A stretch of 49,814 bases of DNA, from the NCBI GenBank assembly GCA_012961165.1, contig DTZW01000322.1, forward strand, positions 31,619 to 81,432, written 5' to 3'. The notes beneath the pieces are model-generated. The model saw nothing but the letters and a program-made list of their open reading frames with translations, was not told the origin of the DNA and ran no database searches. Source of the stretch: Gammaproteobacteria bacterium. Lineage in GTDB: Bacteria > Pseudomonadota > Gammaproteobacteria > Pseudomonadales > Azotimanducaceae. Of this stretch, positions 19,331-28,212 are shown in pieces; positions within the stretch are counted from its first letter, which is position 1; each line of letters begins with the position of its first letter. Made by a program: the position numbers and the translations under genes.

Positions 19331-20683
19331 ATGAGGGCAGATGTGAAGCACCCACTGGCTATCGACGGGAAAAATCCCAACAATTTGCGTGGCGATCCAA
19401 TTCCCAGGGAAAGATATTACAGTCGTGAATTCATGGCCCGGGAATGGGAACGGTTATGGACCAAGGTCTGGCACATTGGTGGACGGGTTAATCAGTTGGT
19501 AGAGCCTGGAGATTTCATTGTTGACGACTTCATGCATGAATCAGTAATTATTACCAAGCAGAAAGATGGTTCACTGAAAGGCTATTACAACGCGTGTGGG
19601 CACAGAGCCCAGAGACTTGCGTGGGATAAAGGCTCTGTCGATCATTTTACTTGTTCTTATCACGGTTGGACGTGGGGCCTGGACGGCGGGCTTAAAGATT
19701 GCCCGGATAGAGATGATTTTCCACAGGGTGATCCGGTTGGTAAGTTAAAGCTGATCGATGTCCGCGTTGATACTTGGGCCGGACTAATCTGGTACAGCAT
19801 GGATAAAGAGGCGCCCGAGCTGATAGATTATCTCGCCCCATTACCCGAAGTGTACAAAAACCATCAGTTTGAAAAAACTGTGCGAGTGCAATGGATCCGC
19901 GTTGCACTCGATTGCAATTGGAAGTTTTGGTCGGACAACTTTGCCGAGTCCTACCACACAAGAACCGCTCATCCACAGGTTCCGCCCATCATTGATCAGG
20001 ATCATTTCACCTCCAGATATGAAATGTTCCCCATGGGCCATGCACGCATTATTCAGATGGGGCGGCCATCGCTAAGAGACCGCGTGCCGGAAGGCGAGCC
20101 GCATCCTTTTGATCAGGTGCTACAACGCTGGGGAATCAATCCAAAGAAATACCCTGATTATGAATCCAAAGTGATGCAGGGCTGGCTTGATCTTAAGAAA
20201 GCCAAGAAAAGCCTTTGGAAAGAAAAAGGCTACTTGCACTACGAAAACCTGACCGATGAAGAATTGACGGAAAGTCCCTTTGCAGAAATTTTCCCAAACA
20301 TCGCCTTTGGTGCATCCGCCGATTCGTTTTCTGTTTTTCGCTGGCTACCGCATCCAGATGATCCAGAGAAATGCTTTTTCGATATGTGGTCGATGGCCTA
20401 TCCGGTTGAGGGTGAGTCCGAATTTGTCAATCGCACCGCGTTAAATCCAATCGCCATTGAGGAAGCAGAGTTTGATTTTCGTGAATACAACAACGGCGAA
20501 GGCGTTCAAGACTTATCTGACCAGGTCGTTTACCAGGACTGGCAGTTGAACGCAGGTCAGAAATCGGGATGGCGTTCGCGCGGTTATCAGGAGCCGTATC
20601 TGGCTGCTCAGGAAACAAGGGTGCGGCGCTTTCATGATATTCTGAACGACTATCTGACTGGGAATCCGCCCAATCAACATTAA
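19331..20683 (+). CDS. Rieske non-heme iron oxygenase, alpha subunit (1)
   Basis: 450 aa; Rieske CGHRAQRLAWDKGSVDHFTCSYHGW; mononuclear iron motif DNFAESYHTRTAHP. Confidence 0.95.
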   Translation: MRADVKHPLAIDGKNPNNLRGDPIPRERYYSREFMAREWERLWTKVWHIGGRVNQLVEPGDFIVDDFMHESVIITKQKDGSLKGYYNACGHRAQRLAWDKGSVDHFTCSYHGWTWGLDGGLKDCPDRDDFPQGDPVGKLKLIDVRVDTWAGLIWYSMDKEAPELIDYLAPLPEVYKNHQFEKTVRVQWIRVALDCNWKFWSDNFAESYHTRTAHPQVPPIIDQDHFTSRYEMFPMGHARIIQMGRPSLRDRVPEGEPHPFDQVLQRWGINPKKYPDYESKVMQGWLDLKKAKKSLWKEKGYLHYENLTDEELTESPFAEIFPNIAFGASADSFSVFRWLPHPDDPEKCFFDMWSMAYPVEGESEFVNRTALNPIAIEEAEFDFREYNNGEGVQDLSDQVVYQDWQLNAGQKSGWRSRGYQEPYLAAQETRVRRFHDILNDYLTGNPPNQH

Positions 20684-20795
20684 GAGTCAACATTGAGGTT
20701 AACAAGCAAAACTAAAGACCAAGGATAGCCTTGGTAAACAATTTGGTTTCCACAACGTTTTGGAGGCCAACGCTAGCATCTAGAGGTAACGACAT

Positions 20796-21020
20796 ATGCG
20801 TATACGACACGCTTATAGCGGATTCATTTACGAATCCATGGACGACGGTAACGTCAGCGTAAAAGATCCAAAAACAGGTGACGCCGGTGTTTTCACCCGT
20901 GACGCTGTTTGGATTTCCGGCTCGTTGAAGTCTGGCGATCACCATATGATTGGACACGTGGGTGGAAAGACCGCAGAGGGTGCGACCAGCCTTGGCGAGT
21001 TTTTCAATCGACGCCGTTGA
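20796..21020 (+). CDS. Small hypothetical protein within Rieske operon
   Basis: 74 aa MRIRHAYSGFIYESMDDGNVSVKDPKTGDAGVFTRDAVWISGSLKSGDHHMIGHVGG...; located between oxygenase and ferredoxin, its stop overlaps the ferredoxin TTG start. Confidence 0.65.
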   Translation: MRIRHAYSGFIYESMDDGNVSVKDPKTGDAGVFTRDAVWISGSLKSGDHHMIGHVGGKTAEGATSLGEFFNRRR

Positions 21021-21322
21021 TTCAGGTTGAGCCGACAGGTGTCTCGTTTGAGGCAAATGAAGACGAGACAATTATGGCCGCTGCAATTCGCAACGGTTAC
21101 ACGTGGCCAACCATTTGCGGCGGACAGGGTACGTGTAAGACTTGTGTATTTTTGACGCTGGAAGGTAAGAGTAATCTGGCTGAGATTGAGCCCTGGGAAG
21201 AGCAAGCACTGGACTCAATCATTGATACCCTGCCGAAACGGAGCCAAGGCTGGCGACTAGCATGTCAGGCTAAAGTGACAGGTAACGTCAGATTAAGAAA
21301 AATTGGTGTAAGACAAGCATAG
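21017..21322 (+). CDS. 2Fe-2S plant-type ferredoxin
   Basis: IQVEPTGVSFEANEDETIMAAAIRNGYTWPTICGGQGTCKTCVF...RLACQAKVTG; Cx5Cx2C + C; TTG start proposed at 21017 (ORF track start 20909). Confidence 0.88.
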   Translation: MIQVEPTGVSFEANEDETIMAAAIRNGYTWPTICGGQGTCKTCVFLTLEGKSNLAEIEPWEEQALDSIIDTLPKRSQGWRLACQAKVTGNVRLRKIGVRQA

Positions 21323-21352
21323 ACAAGTGGCAACGAAATAGGAGGAAGCAAG

Positions 21353-22765
21353 ATGGCTATGACAAAACAGGAAATGGACAGTAAGCTGGCACCCGGTGAG
21401 GCTCGCTCCAGAGGAAAGCAGATTCAGGATCTGCTCGATGATGAGACTGTCGAGGTACCCTGGCAATTGCGCGACGCGGATTATACCTATCTCGGCTCCG
21501 AACCCCTGGACCGCGATCATTACATCTCTCAAGAATGGTGCGACAAAGAGACCGAAAATCTCTGGTCAAGAGTCTGGCAACTGGCATGCTTTGAACAGGA
21601 TATTCCCGAAGTGGGCGATCATATTGTTTACGATATCGTTGATTGGTCCTTTATCCTTGTTCGGACCGAACCCGATACCATTAAGGCATTTTATAATTCA
21701 TGCCTGCATCGAGGTCGCCGACTTTGTACCAATGAATTAGAGCCAGCCAACAAACCAGAATTTCGCTGTCCGTTCCACGGCATCTCGTGGAACATAAACG
21801 GTTCACTAAAAACCATACCGCCATCGATCGAATTCGACTTCCCGCACGTCAACAAAGATGAATTTGGTTTGCCTGAGGTCCGATGCGAACGATGGGACGG
21901 CTTTGTGTTTATCAATATCGATGACGATGCCGAGCCCCTGATGGATTTCCTTGGCGACATTACTAAACACTTTGAACGCTGGCCATTTGCGAATCGCTGG
22001 AAGGCGACGCACAGCGCCAAGATTGTCGACTCTAATTGGAAGCTCGCTCAGGAAGCTTTCATGGAGGCATTCCACGTGTTGGCTACACATCCACAAATGA
22101 GCATTGGTCTGCTCGGTGGGGATGGATCAAATACCGAGTACAACATTTATGACAACGGCGATGCTAATTGGAGCCGGATGACCATGGCGCCGCCTATGCC
22201 TAACCCTAATTTGCCCTATGAGCTTACTGAACAAGAGCTTATTGAAGAAATGTTCTTCCGAGGTGAAAGCGTTAGCGAAATGGGTGTGCAAAAAATGGCA
22301 GGCAGCGTTGATGACCTGCCAGATGGCATAACCACACGCAAGCTGCTCGCCGATTCCGCTCGCAAGAACGAACCAAAAGGCTTTGTGGGCAGCGAACCGA
22401 CGGACGTGGAGCTTACCTCTGCTATCCAATACCACATATTTCCCAACATCTCGCCGTGGCCGGGTCCGATTTTCTACCGGCATCGCCCCTACGGTCGTGA
22501 TCCCGATAAGTGCATTATGGAGATCATGATGATGGTGGCCTTGCCGGAAGGCGCCGAACGCCCACCAGCGGCAAAGATCAACTGGCTTGGACCCGACGAG
22601 CACTTTGGCAACATCTTTAATCAAGATGTAGAAAATGTTGCTCAGGTACAACGTGGCTTGAAGGCCGCCAAACCACCAGGAGGTTTGACCCTGGGGAATT
22701 ATCAGGACATCAAAGTCCGCTGGCACCACCGTTTACTTGAAAAATGGGTGAATCGCGAAATCTGA
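21353..22765 (+). CDS. Rieske non-heme iron oxygenase, alpha subunit (2)
   Basis: 470 aa; CLHRGRRLCTNELEPANKPEFRCPFHGISW; QEAFMEAFHVLATHP; RBS-like ggagga upstream. Confidence 0.95.
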   Translation: MAMTKQEMDSKLAPGEARSRGKQIQDLLDDETVEVPWQLRDADYTYLGSEPLDRDHYISQEWCDKETENLWSRVWQLACFEQDIPEVGDHIVYDIVDWSFILVRTEPDTIKAFYNSCLHRGRRLCTNELEPANKPEFRCPFHGISWNINGSLKTIPPSIEFDFPHVNKDEFGLPEVRCERWDGFVFINIDDDAEPLMDFLGDITKHFERWPFANRWKATHSAKIVDSNWKLAQEAFMEAFHVLATHPQMSIGLLGGDGSNTEYNIYDNGDANWSRMTMAPPMPNPNLPYELTEQELIEEMFFRGESVSEMGVQKMAGSVDDLPDGITTRKLLADSARKNEPKGFVGSEPTDVELTSAIQYHIFPNISPWPGPIFYRHRPYGRDPDKCIMEIMMMVALPEGAERPPAAKINWLGPDEHFGNIFNQDVENVAQVQRGLKAAKPPGGLTLGNYQDIKVRWHHRLLEKWVNREI

Positions 22766-22837
22766 GAGGTTCGCCTGACTATTGGTAACAATCTATCCCA
22801 GCGATAGGAACCCGACAATCCAGGCAACTTTTTTATA

Positions 22838-22989
22838 CCACGGGCTTTTTTTTGCGCCACGGGCTTTTCTTGCGCCACGGGCTTTTCTTGCGCCACGGGC
22901 TTTTCTTGCGCCACGGGCTTTTCTTGCGCCACGGGCTTTTCTTGCGCCACGGGCGTTTTTGCGCCACGGGCGTTTTTGCGCCACAGGCG
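22838..22989. repeat. ~18-bp minisatellite (ccacgggcttttcttgcg), 8 full copies plus partial
   Basis: 19-bp copy at 22838-22856, five 18-bp copies 22857-22946, two 17-bp copies 22947-22980, then partial ccacaggcg. Confidence 0.97.
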
Positions 22990-23037
22990 ATGTGATTGCT
23001 GGAGATACTTCGTGAAGGTCAAGGGAGATGCCACGGT

Positions 23038-23163
23038 TTAAGTCCAAAGGGCTACGCCGATCATTAGGCCACCGATGTGGTGTGCGGAACAAAAAAGACC
23101 AACGGCTATAACCATCCTGTAGTTTTCGCCGGCAAGGGACCCAAACAAGTCATAAATCAGCAT
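23038..23163 (-). pseudogene. Possible rhomboid-family C-terminal remnant
   Basis: Minus frame MLIYDLFGSLAGENYRMVIAVGLFCSAHHIGGLMIGVALWT*; AHHIGG resembles the rhomboid catalytic-His TM; upstream in-frame stop. Confidence 0.4.
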
Positions 23164-23235
23164 GCTCAAAATAGATGAGTGTCAATTTGTGCGCTATTAT
23201 GTGTTCTCTTCTATCCTACGCCAACTGAGAAATAC

Positions 23236-24228
23236 ATGATGGACATCTTAATAAACCTGCTCTCCAGCCCTATCGTCTGGATAGTTATTGTCATTTTCTA
23301 CACCCTAAAGAAGGGCATATACTTTGTGCCGCAGAACCGAGGCTATGTGATCTACACCTTCGGCAAATACGACCAGACTTTAAGCGCGGGTCTGAACTTC
23401 ATCATTCCCTTTGTCCAGAGGGTGGCCGCAGATCGCAACCTGAAGGAGCAGTCGCTGGACATTTCCTCGCAGTCAGCCATCACTAAGGATAATATCTCAC
23501 TCGCCATCGACGGTATCTTGTTCATGAAGGTAACCGATGCCGGCGCAGCAACCAATAACGTTACTGATTACAAGACGGCGGTCATCCAACTCGCTATGAC
23601 CACCATGCGTAATGCCATTGGTTCCATGGAGTTAGATGAGTGTTTCCAAAGTCGGGACGTAATCAACGCCACCATCCTAACGGCCATGACCGAGGCTACC
23701 CAGCCCTGGGGCGTGATGGTCACCCGTTATGAAATCAAGGACATATCGCCGCCCCAATCTATCCGCGAAGACATGGAAAAACAAATGACTGCAGAGCGCG
23801 AGAAGCGTTCGGTCATTCTGACAGCAGAAGGCGTTAAATCTGCAGCGATTACAGAAGCCGAGGGTCTGAAAGCGGCTCGGGTTCTCGATGCTGAGGCAGC
23901 CAAATCGGAACAGGTATTAGCCGCAGAAGCCAACAAAGAACAGCAAATACTCGAAGCCACAGGTAAAGCGGAGGCGATCCGGCTAGTCGCGGATGCTGAG
24001 GCCGCCGCTTTGACGACCGTCGGAGACGCTGCTAACACGGATTCGGGTGAAGCCGCGGTCTTACTGACGCTTGCGCAGGATGCCATCGGCGCTCATCGCC
24101 AGATCGCCGCTGAGAGCACTATTGTACTTACTGACGGTAAAACCAGCGATAACATCGCCAATACAGTGGCCCAGGCAATTGCCGTATCCAGTTCGTTGAA
24201 GTTGTCGAGCGCTGACTCGGGGATCTAA
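23236..24228 (+). CDS. SPFH/Band 7 (stomatin/QmcA-like) membrane protein
   Basis: ATG at 23236: MMDILINLLSSPIVWIVIVIFYTLKKGIYFVPQNRGYVIYTFGKYDQTLSAGLNFIIPFVQRVAADRNLKEQSLDI..., Ala/Glu-rich coiled coil. Confidence 0.93.
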   Translation: MMDILINLLSSPIVWIVIVIFYTLKKGIYFVPQNRGYVIYTFGKYDQTLSAGLNFIIPFVQRVAADRNLKEQSLDISSQSAITKDNISLAIDGILFMKVTDAGAATNNVTDYKTAVIQLAMTTMRNAIGSMELDECFQSRDVINATILTAMTEATQPWGVMVTRYEIKDISPPQSIREDMEKQMTAEREKRSVILTAEGVKSAAITEAEGLKAARVLDAEAAKSEQVLAAEANKEQQILEATGKAEAIRLVADAEAAALTTVGDAANTDSGEAAVLLTLAQDAIGAHRQIAAESTIVLTDGKTSDNIANTVAQAIAVSSSLKLSSADSGI

Positions 24229-24231
24229 GCG

Positions 24232-24705
24232 ATGGAAATCTTTGAGCTCATCAACGCTAATCATGATCGGGTTTTTTATGTTTTAGCCGGCACCAGTTTT
24301 ATTTTGGAATTGAGCCTACTGGGGTTAAGCGGGCCACTGCTTTTTTTTGCGATTGCCAGCCTGGTCACAGCTCTTTTAATCAGCGTTGGACTAATTTCAG
24401 GTTGGGAGGCAGAAATTTTGGTCGTGGGCGTACTGACAGTCCTGATTGCCTTACTCCTTTGGAGACCATTGAAAAAATTTCAGAATTCAGGTGGCGGCGC
24501 TGACACCAGCAGCGACATGATTGGTCGCGTGGTCACTGTGAGCAAGGACATTACAGCCGAGGAAGGCGCCATCCGTTATTCCGGAATCGATTGGCAGGCT
24601 CGCCTTGGCGCCAGTGCTAATGAAGCGTTTATCGCTGAAGGAGAACAATGCATTATCGCCTCGGTAAATGGCAATATCATGCTTGTTAAAGAGACCTCAC
24701 CCTAG
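24232..24705 (+). CDS. NfeD-family protein
   Basis: 157 aa; several TMs then small OB-like domain (MIGRVVTVSKDITAEEGAIRYSGIDWQARLGA); directly follows SPFH gene. Confidence 0.88.
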   Translation: MEIFELINANHDRVFYVLAGTSFILELSLLGLSGPLLFFAIASLVTALLISVGLISGWEAEILVVGVLTVLIALLLWRPLKKFQNSGGGADTSSDMIGRVVTVSKDITAEEGAIRYSGIDWQARLGASANEAFIAEGEQCIIASVNGNIMLVKETSP

Positions 24706-24846
24706 GGGGATTGCGCTTAGCCATTCTGGCAATATGCACGCTTTCCTATCCAATTTTGTCGACGATAATCGGAACTTTGGTAACTTAACCACGCCAGGTT
24801 TTTTTAACAGAGCAGAAACTAAACCAAAACGCCATATACGGTTCGC

Positions 24847-26277
24847 CTATTCAGCTCTACGCGCTGCGAGTTCAAGTTGTATTTCCGCAATTCGAGTCCT
24901 GTCCAGTCGATAACCAATATAAAAAGCCAGGATCGCCAGTCCTATAATTGACGTTGCCGGTCCCGCTATGATGCCCAGATTGAACAGAACCTCTGCAGAC
25001 ACCTCGCCCGGTGCCGCGCCTCTTGGGAAGTCGATCAAATCAAGACCGATTCCGCCCAGTATGGTCGCGAACGCACCACCGGCCTTGAAGGCAAACGACC
25101 TTGCGGAAAAAATAATCCCTTCCTGTCTTTCGCCGGTCAGCAGTTCCTGCTCGTCAGAAATGTCTGCAAACATTGAATTGAGTGTAATCATGATTGCTGG
25201 ACCAGCAAGGCCACTGGTAAAGATAAATGCCAGCAGCATCGCTAACAGCTCTACACTACCATTCTCTGGCAGCCAATCCGTAAACAGTCGCACGCAAATC
25301 ATCATGTTGTTGCATACAATTATGACAACAGACAAGCCGATTAACGTTCTACGTTTATCAAGGTGCTTCGTGAGAACTGGTGCGAGCAACACTGAAAAGG
25401 GTAATGCGCACAATACTGTCGGACCGATCCAGCGCATGTTTTCAGTTTCCATACCCCAGAAATGAACGTACATGTACACCATGAACGTCCCCTCTATTCC
25501 TAACAGGATTACAGCGCAGAAAAGTCCCCCTACCAGCATCCTGTATGAGTGGTTCTTAAAGGCGGTTGTGACCTCGCGGAACAGCCTCCGTGGATTAAGA
25601 CGCTCGACCGTTTTGAAGTTGGCAGGTGGAAGGTGTGGGATTTCCCCTAGGGTACCGGCAACGCAGAGACTGATGGAAACAAAAATCCCGATCGCGGCCG
25701 CGATGGAGAATGGTCCGTAACCATTAGTATTGAGCAGACCATGCGAAAATTCTTCGGTAGTAGGAAAAAATAATGTCAGCATCAGAAACCCAAAACCGGC
25801 AGACCCTACAGTGCCAAAGAACTGGCTAAAACTGTAAACCCGAGTCCGATCGAGATAGTCCTGCGCCATCTCTGCACCCAGGGCAAGATGCGGAATATGG
25901 TAAAGCGTCAAAAATAATCTTCCCGAAACGGCAAAGGTAACCAGCCAGCCAAAATAGAACATCTCCGACATGCCTGTTGGTGGGTTGAACAGCGCGATGA
26001 TAGAAATACCAAGTGGCAGCGCCGCACCCATCATCATCGGGTGACGTCTGCCCCATCGAGTCTCTAGCCGATCTGAAATGGAACCAGCTATCGGGTCTGT
26101 AATCGCATCACAAAACAGAGCGATGCCCAACGCAATACCCGTCAGGGTGCCCGACACCTGTAATATTTGATTGAAATAGAATAATAGGAATGTTGAAAAC
26201 GCGCCAAGGGTGATACCTTCGGCGAGCTGTCCGACGCCAAAACCGAGTTTCGAGGATAAAGGTAAAACGCGTATCAT
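24847..26277 (-). CDS. MFS transporter, MelB/GPH-type symporter family
   Basis: 476 aa; LGFGVGQLAEGITLGAFSTFLLFYFNQILQVSGTLTGIALGIALFCDAITDPIAGSISDRLETRWGRRHPMM. Confidence 0.93.
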   Translation of the reverse strand: MIRVLPLSSKLGFGVGQLAEGITLGAFSTFLLFYFNQILQVSGTLTGIALGIALFCDAITDPIAGSISDRLETRWGRRHPMMMGAALPLGISIIALFNPPTGMSEMFYFGWLVTFAVSGRLFLTLYHIPHLALGAEMAQDYLDRTRVYSFSQFFGTVGSAGFGFLMLTLFFPTTEEFSHGLLNTNGYGPFSIAAAIGIFVSISLCVAGTLGEIPHLPPANFKTVERLNPRRLFREVTTAFKNHSYRMLVGGLFCAVILLGIEGTFMVYMYVHFWGMETENMRWIGPTVLCALPFSVLLAPVLTKHLDKRRTLIGLSVVIIVCNNMMICVRLFTDWLPENGSVELLAMLLAFIFTSGLAGPAIMITLNSMFADISDEQELLTGERQEGIIFSARSFAFKAGGAFATILGGIGLDLIDFPRGAAPGEVSAEVLFNLGIIAGPATSIIGLAILAFYIGYRLDRTRIAEIQLELAARRAE

Positions 26278-26818
26278 AAAGACTCTGCTTACTTTATTTC
26301 AGTATCAATCCAATACGTCAAATGTGCAACAAACGCATAATCCATTCTAACGATCTCTGGTTATTGCTAATCTCATCATAGGCCCAATCCTTTCTTTAAA
26401 GCACTTAACACCTGAATCGTATATTCGTGATTACGATAGAACGTACAAGAAGTGTGGTATTTGCGGGCGCACCAGGTTTCGCGGCAATGACTGGACAAAC
26501 CTGGCCTATAGCACCTGGAAGCCCAACGCTTTCCAGCATGAGAAAGATACGGGAAATATTTGCGTGAGAAGGTAAACAAAATATTTTGCTGGAGTCATAG
26601 CGCATTATTGATAGGTTGAATCAGTCTTAGGAAACCTAAAACAAAATAAATGAATTGGACTATTCCGTTCTTGAGTATGTTAGATTTTCTTCATGCTGAA
26701 ATTTTTTGCGTTCTGCTAACACTCGAGTGCCGAGTTCATTCTGACCCGGCCTTGCGTTAACGGCGAATCTAAACAATGACCAAATTGGTCAACAACATAA
26801 ACAGACGGAAACGCAAAG

Positions 26819-27778
26819 ATGCAATCTGATGCATATAAGCCCTTCAAGTTAGGTTTAGCCGCCAGCTTTGCATTTTTTGTGGGTTATGTTTTATTTGGGT
26901 GGCAAGGTTGGGGCGCACCGGCGGCTGTAGAGCAAGCAGTAGGTGACGTTTCCAGGTGGTGTGAGCGTGTTCAACCCGGATTATTTCATGAACCAGTGAA
27001 TGCGCTCAGTAATCTTGGCTTTATGGTCGCAGGTCTTTGGATGCTTTGGCTGTTGGGACGGGATGTCGAGGCTGGGCGAACCGGGATCATGTTTGGTCAC
27101 AGCCCTATTGCGTTACTCTATTCGGGCGCGGCTATTTGGCTGGGCCCGGGATCGCTACTGATGCATGGTACCCACACGGCGTGGGGTGGTTGGGCCGATA
27201 ACCTGAGCATGGTGATGTACATTCTGATCCCCTGGATGATTAATGTTTCAACCATGGGACGCTGGCCGCCTCGACAGGTGTTAGGAATCTACGCGGCTTT
27301 GGTGCTGGTTTATGGCATCGGTCGCGCCGTGAATGGTTGGGGTTTAGGGATCAATCTCGACTTCTTTGGCCTGTCGATCGCCTTTTGGGTGATCAGTGAG
27401 GTTTTGTACCGGTTCTGGTCTCAGTGGCTACGAGTTCTCTCGGGATTCGTAGGCTTTATTGTTGCTGGGATCTTTGGCATTACCCCTTTCGAGATGTTGG
27501 CAGAACCTACACGTTTCTGGTGGGTTTTACTGTTCTGGCTGCCAGGTCTCCTTGCCACCGGTCCTGCCCCGACGCGACGCATCTATCTACCCTGGTTCGC
27601 TTTGGGTGTGGCCAGCTATTTGACCGCATTTACGATTTGGCAGACGGGCAAGGTAGGACACCCTTTATGTGATCCGGATACACTTCTACAGGCACACGGT
27701 ATTTGGCATCTGCTATCCGCAGCATCCACCGCCTGTTTTTTCCTTTTCTTGCGGACTGAGCGCCAAGCGCAATGCTAA
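26819..27778 (+). CDS. Ceramidase-like integral membrane hydrolase (CREST-type)
   Basis: 319 aa, multi-TM; WCERVQPGLFHEPVNALSNLGF, GSLLMHGTHTAWGGWADNLSM, HPLCDPDTLLQAHGIWHLLSA metal-site-like motifs. Confidence 0.8.
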   Translation: MQSDAYKPFKLGLAASFAFFVGYVLFGWQGWGAPAAVEQAVGDVSRWCERVQPGLFHEPVNALSNLGFMVAGLWMLWLLGRDVEAGRTGIMFGHSPIALLYSGAAIWLGPGSLLMHGTHTAWGGWADNLSMVMYILIPWMINVSTMGRWPPRQVLGIYAALVLVYGIGRAVNGWGLGINLDFFGLSIAFWVISEVLYRFWSQWLRVLSGFVGFIVAGIFGITPFEMLAEPTRFWWVLLFWLPGLLATGPAPTRRIYLPWFALGVASYLTAFTIWQTGKVGHPLCDPDTLLQAHGIWHLLSAASTACFFLFLRTERQAQC

Positions 27779-27800
27779 AGCTGCAACTGCAACGCTCTGG

Positions 27801-28085
27801 TTACAGGTTGCTATTTCTTGTCAACAGATAGTGAGCGACGTGCCACTCTTTGCCTTGGCTATAGGCTACGAGTTCCTGACAGGACATGACGAACATTCGC
27901 CATCGATTAAATTGTATGACTTTAGAAGCGGGATTGTCTGAACCACTAATAATGTCAAACGCCTCAGATTTCTTAAGATCGAGGTTTTTCAGCCAGCCCT
28001 CACAAGCTCCGGGGTAGTGCGGTCCATTTACTTCCCAGGCTTTCTGTTGATTTAAATAGTCATTGAAGTGTGCTGGTATAATAAA
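27801..28085 (-). pseudogene. C-terminal remnant of CFA-synthase-like SAM methyltransferase
   Basis: Frame without start: AHFNDYLNQQKAWEVNGPHYPGACEGWLKNLDLKKSEAFDIISGSDNPASKVIQFNRWRMFVMSCQELVAYSQGKEWHVAHYLLTRNSNL*; stop codon just upstream at ~28115. Confidence 0.7.
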
Positions 28086-28140
28086 GGGGCAGGACCGCTG
28101 TCCAGCCTTTACCTACGCCAAACCAACTGGTCCGTTAGCA

Positions 28141-28212
28141 AGACAATCGCTACGGCATTCAATAAGACAATCACGACGGCATTCAATAAGACAATCGTTA
28201 CGACAACCGTTA
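28141..28212. repeat. 24-bp tandem repeat x3 (last copy diverged) ending at the beta-lactamase gene stop codon
   Basis: agacaatcgctacggcattcaata / agacaatcacgacggcattcaata / agacaatcgttacgacaaccgtta. Confidence 0.9.

Noticed and set aside
22702-23092. Minus-strand repeat-protein ORFs (VAQEKP / ARGARK repeats)
   Set aside because: Open frames are a by-product of the 18-bp minisatellite. The 17- and 19-bp edge units shift the frame, there is no RBS or homologous flanking domain, and all frames of the repeat are open.
26350-26576. Small Cys-containing frame ...YKKCGICGRTRFRGNDWTNLAYSTWKPNAFQHEKDTGNICVRR*
   Set aside because: No start codon or RBS and no recognised family; could be a remnant, but evidence is too weak to list as a feature.
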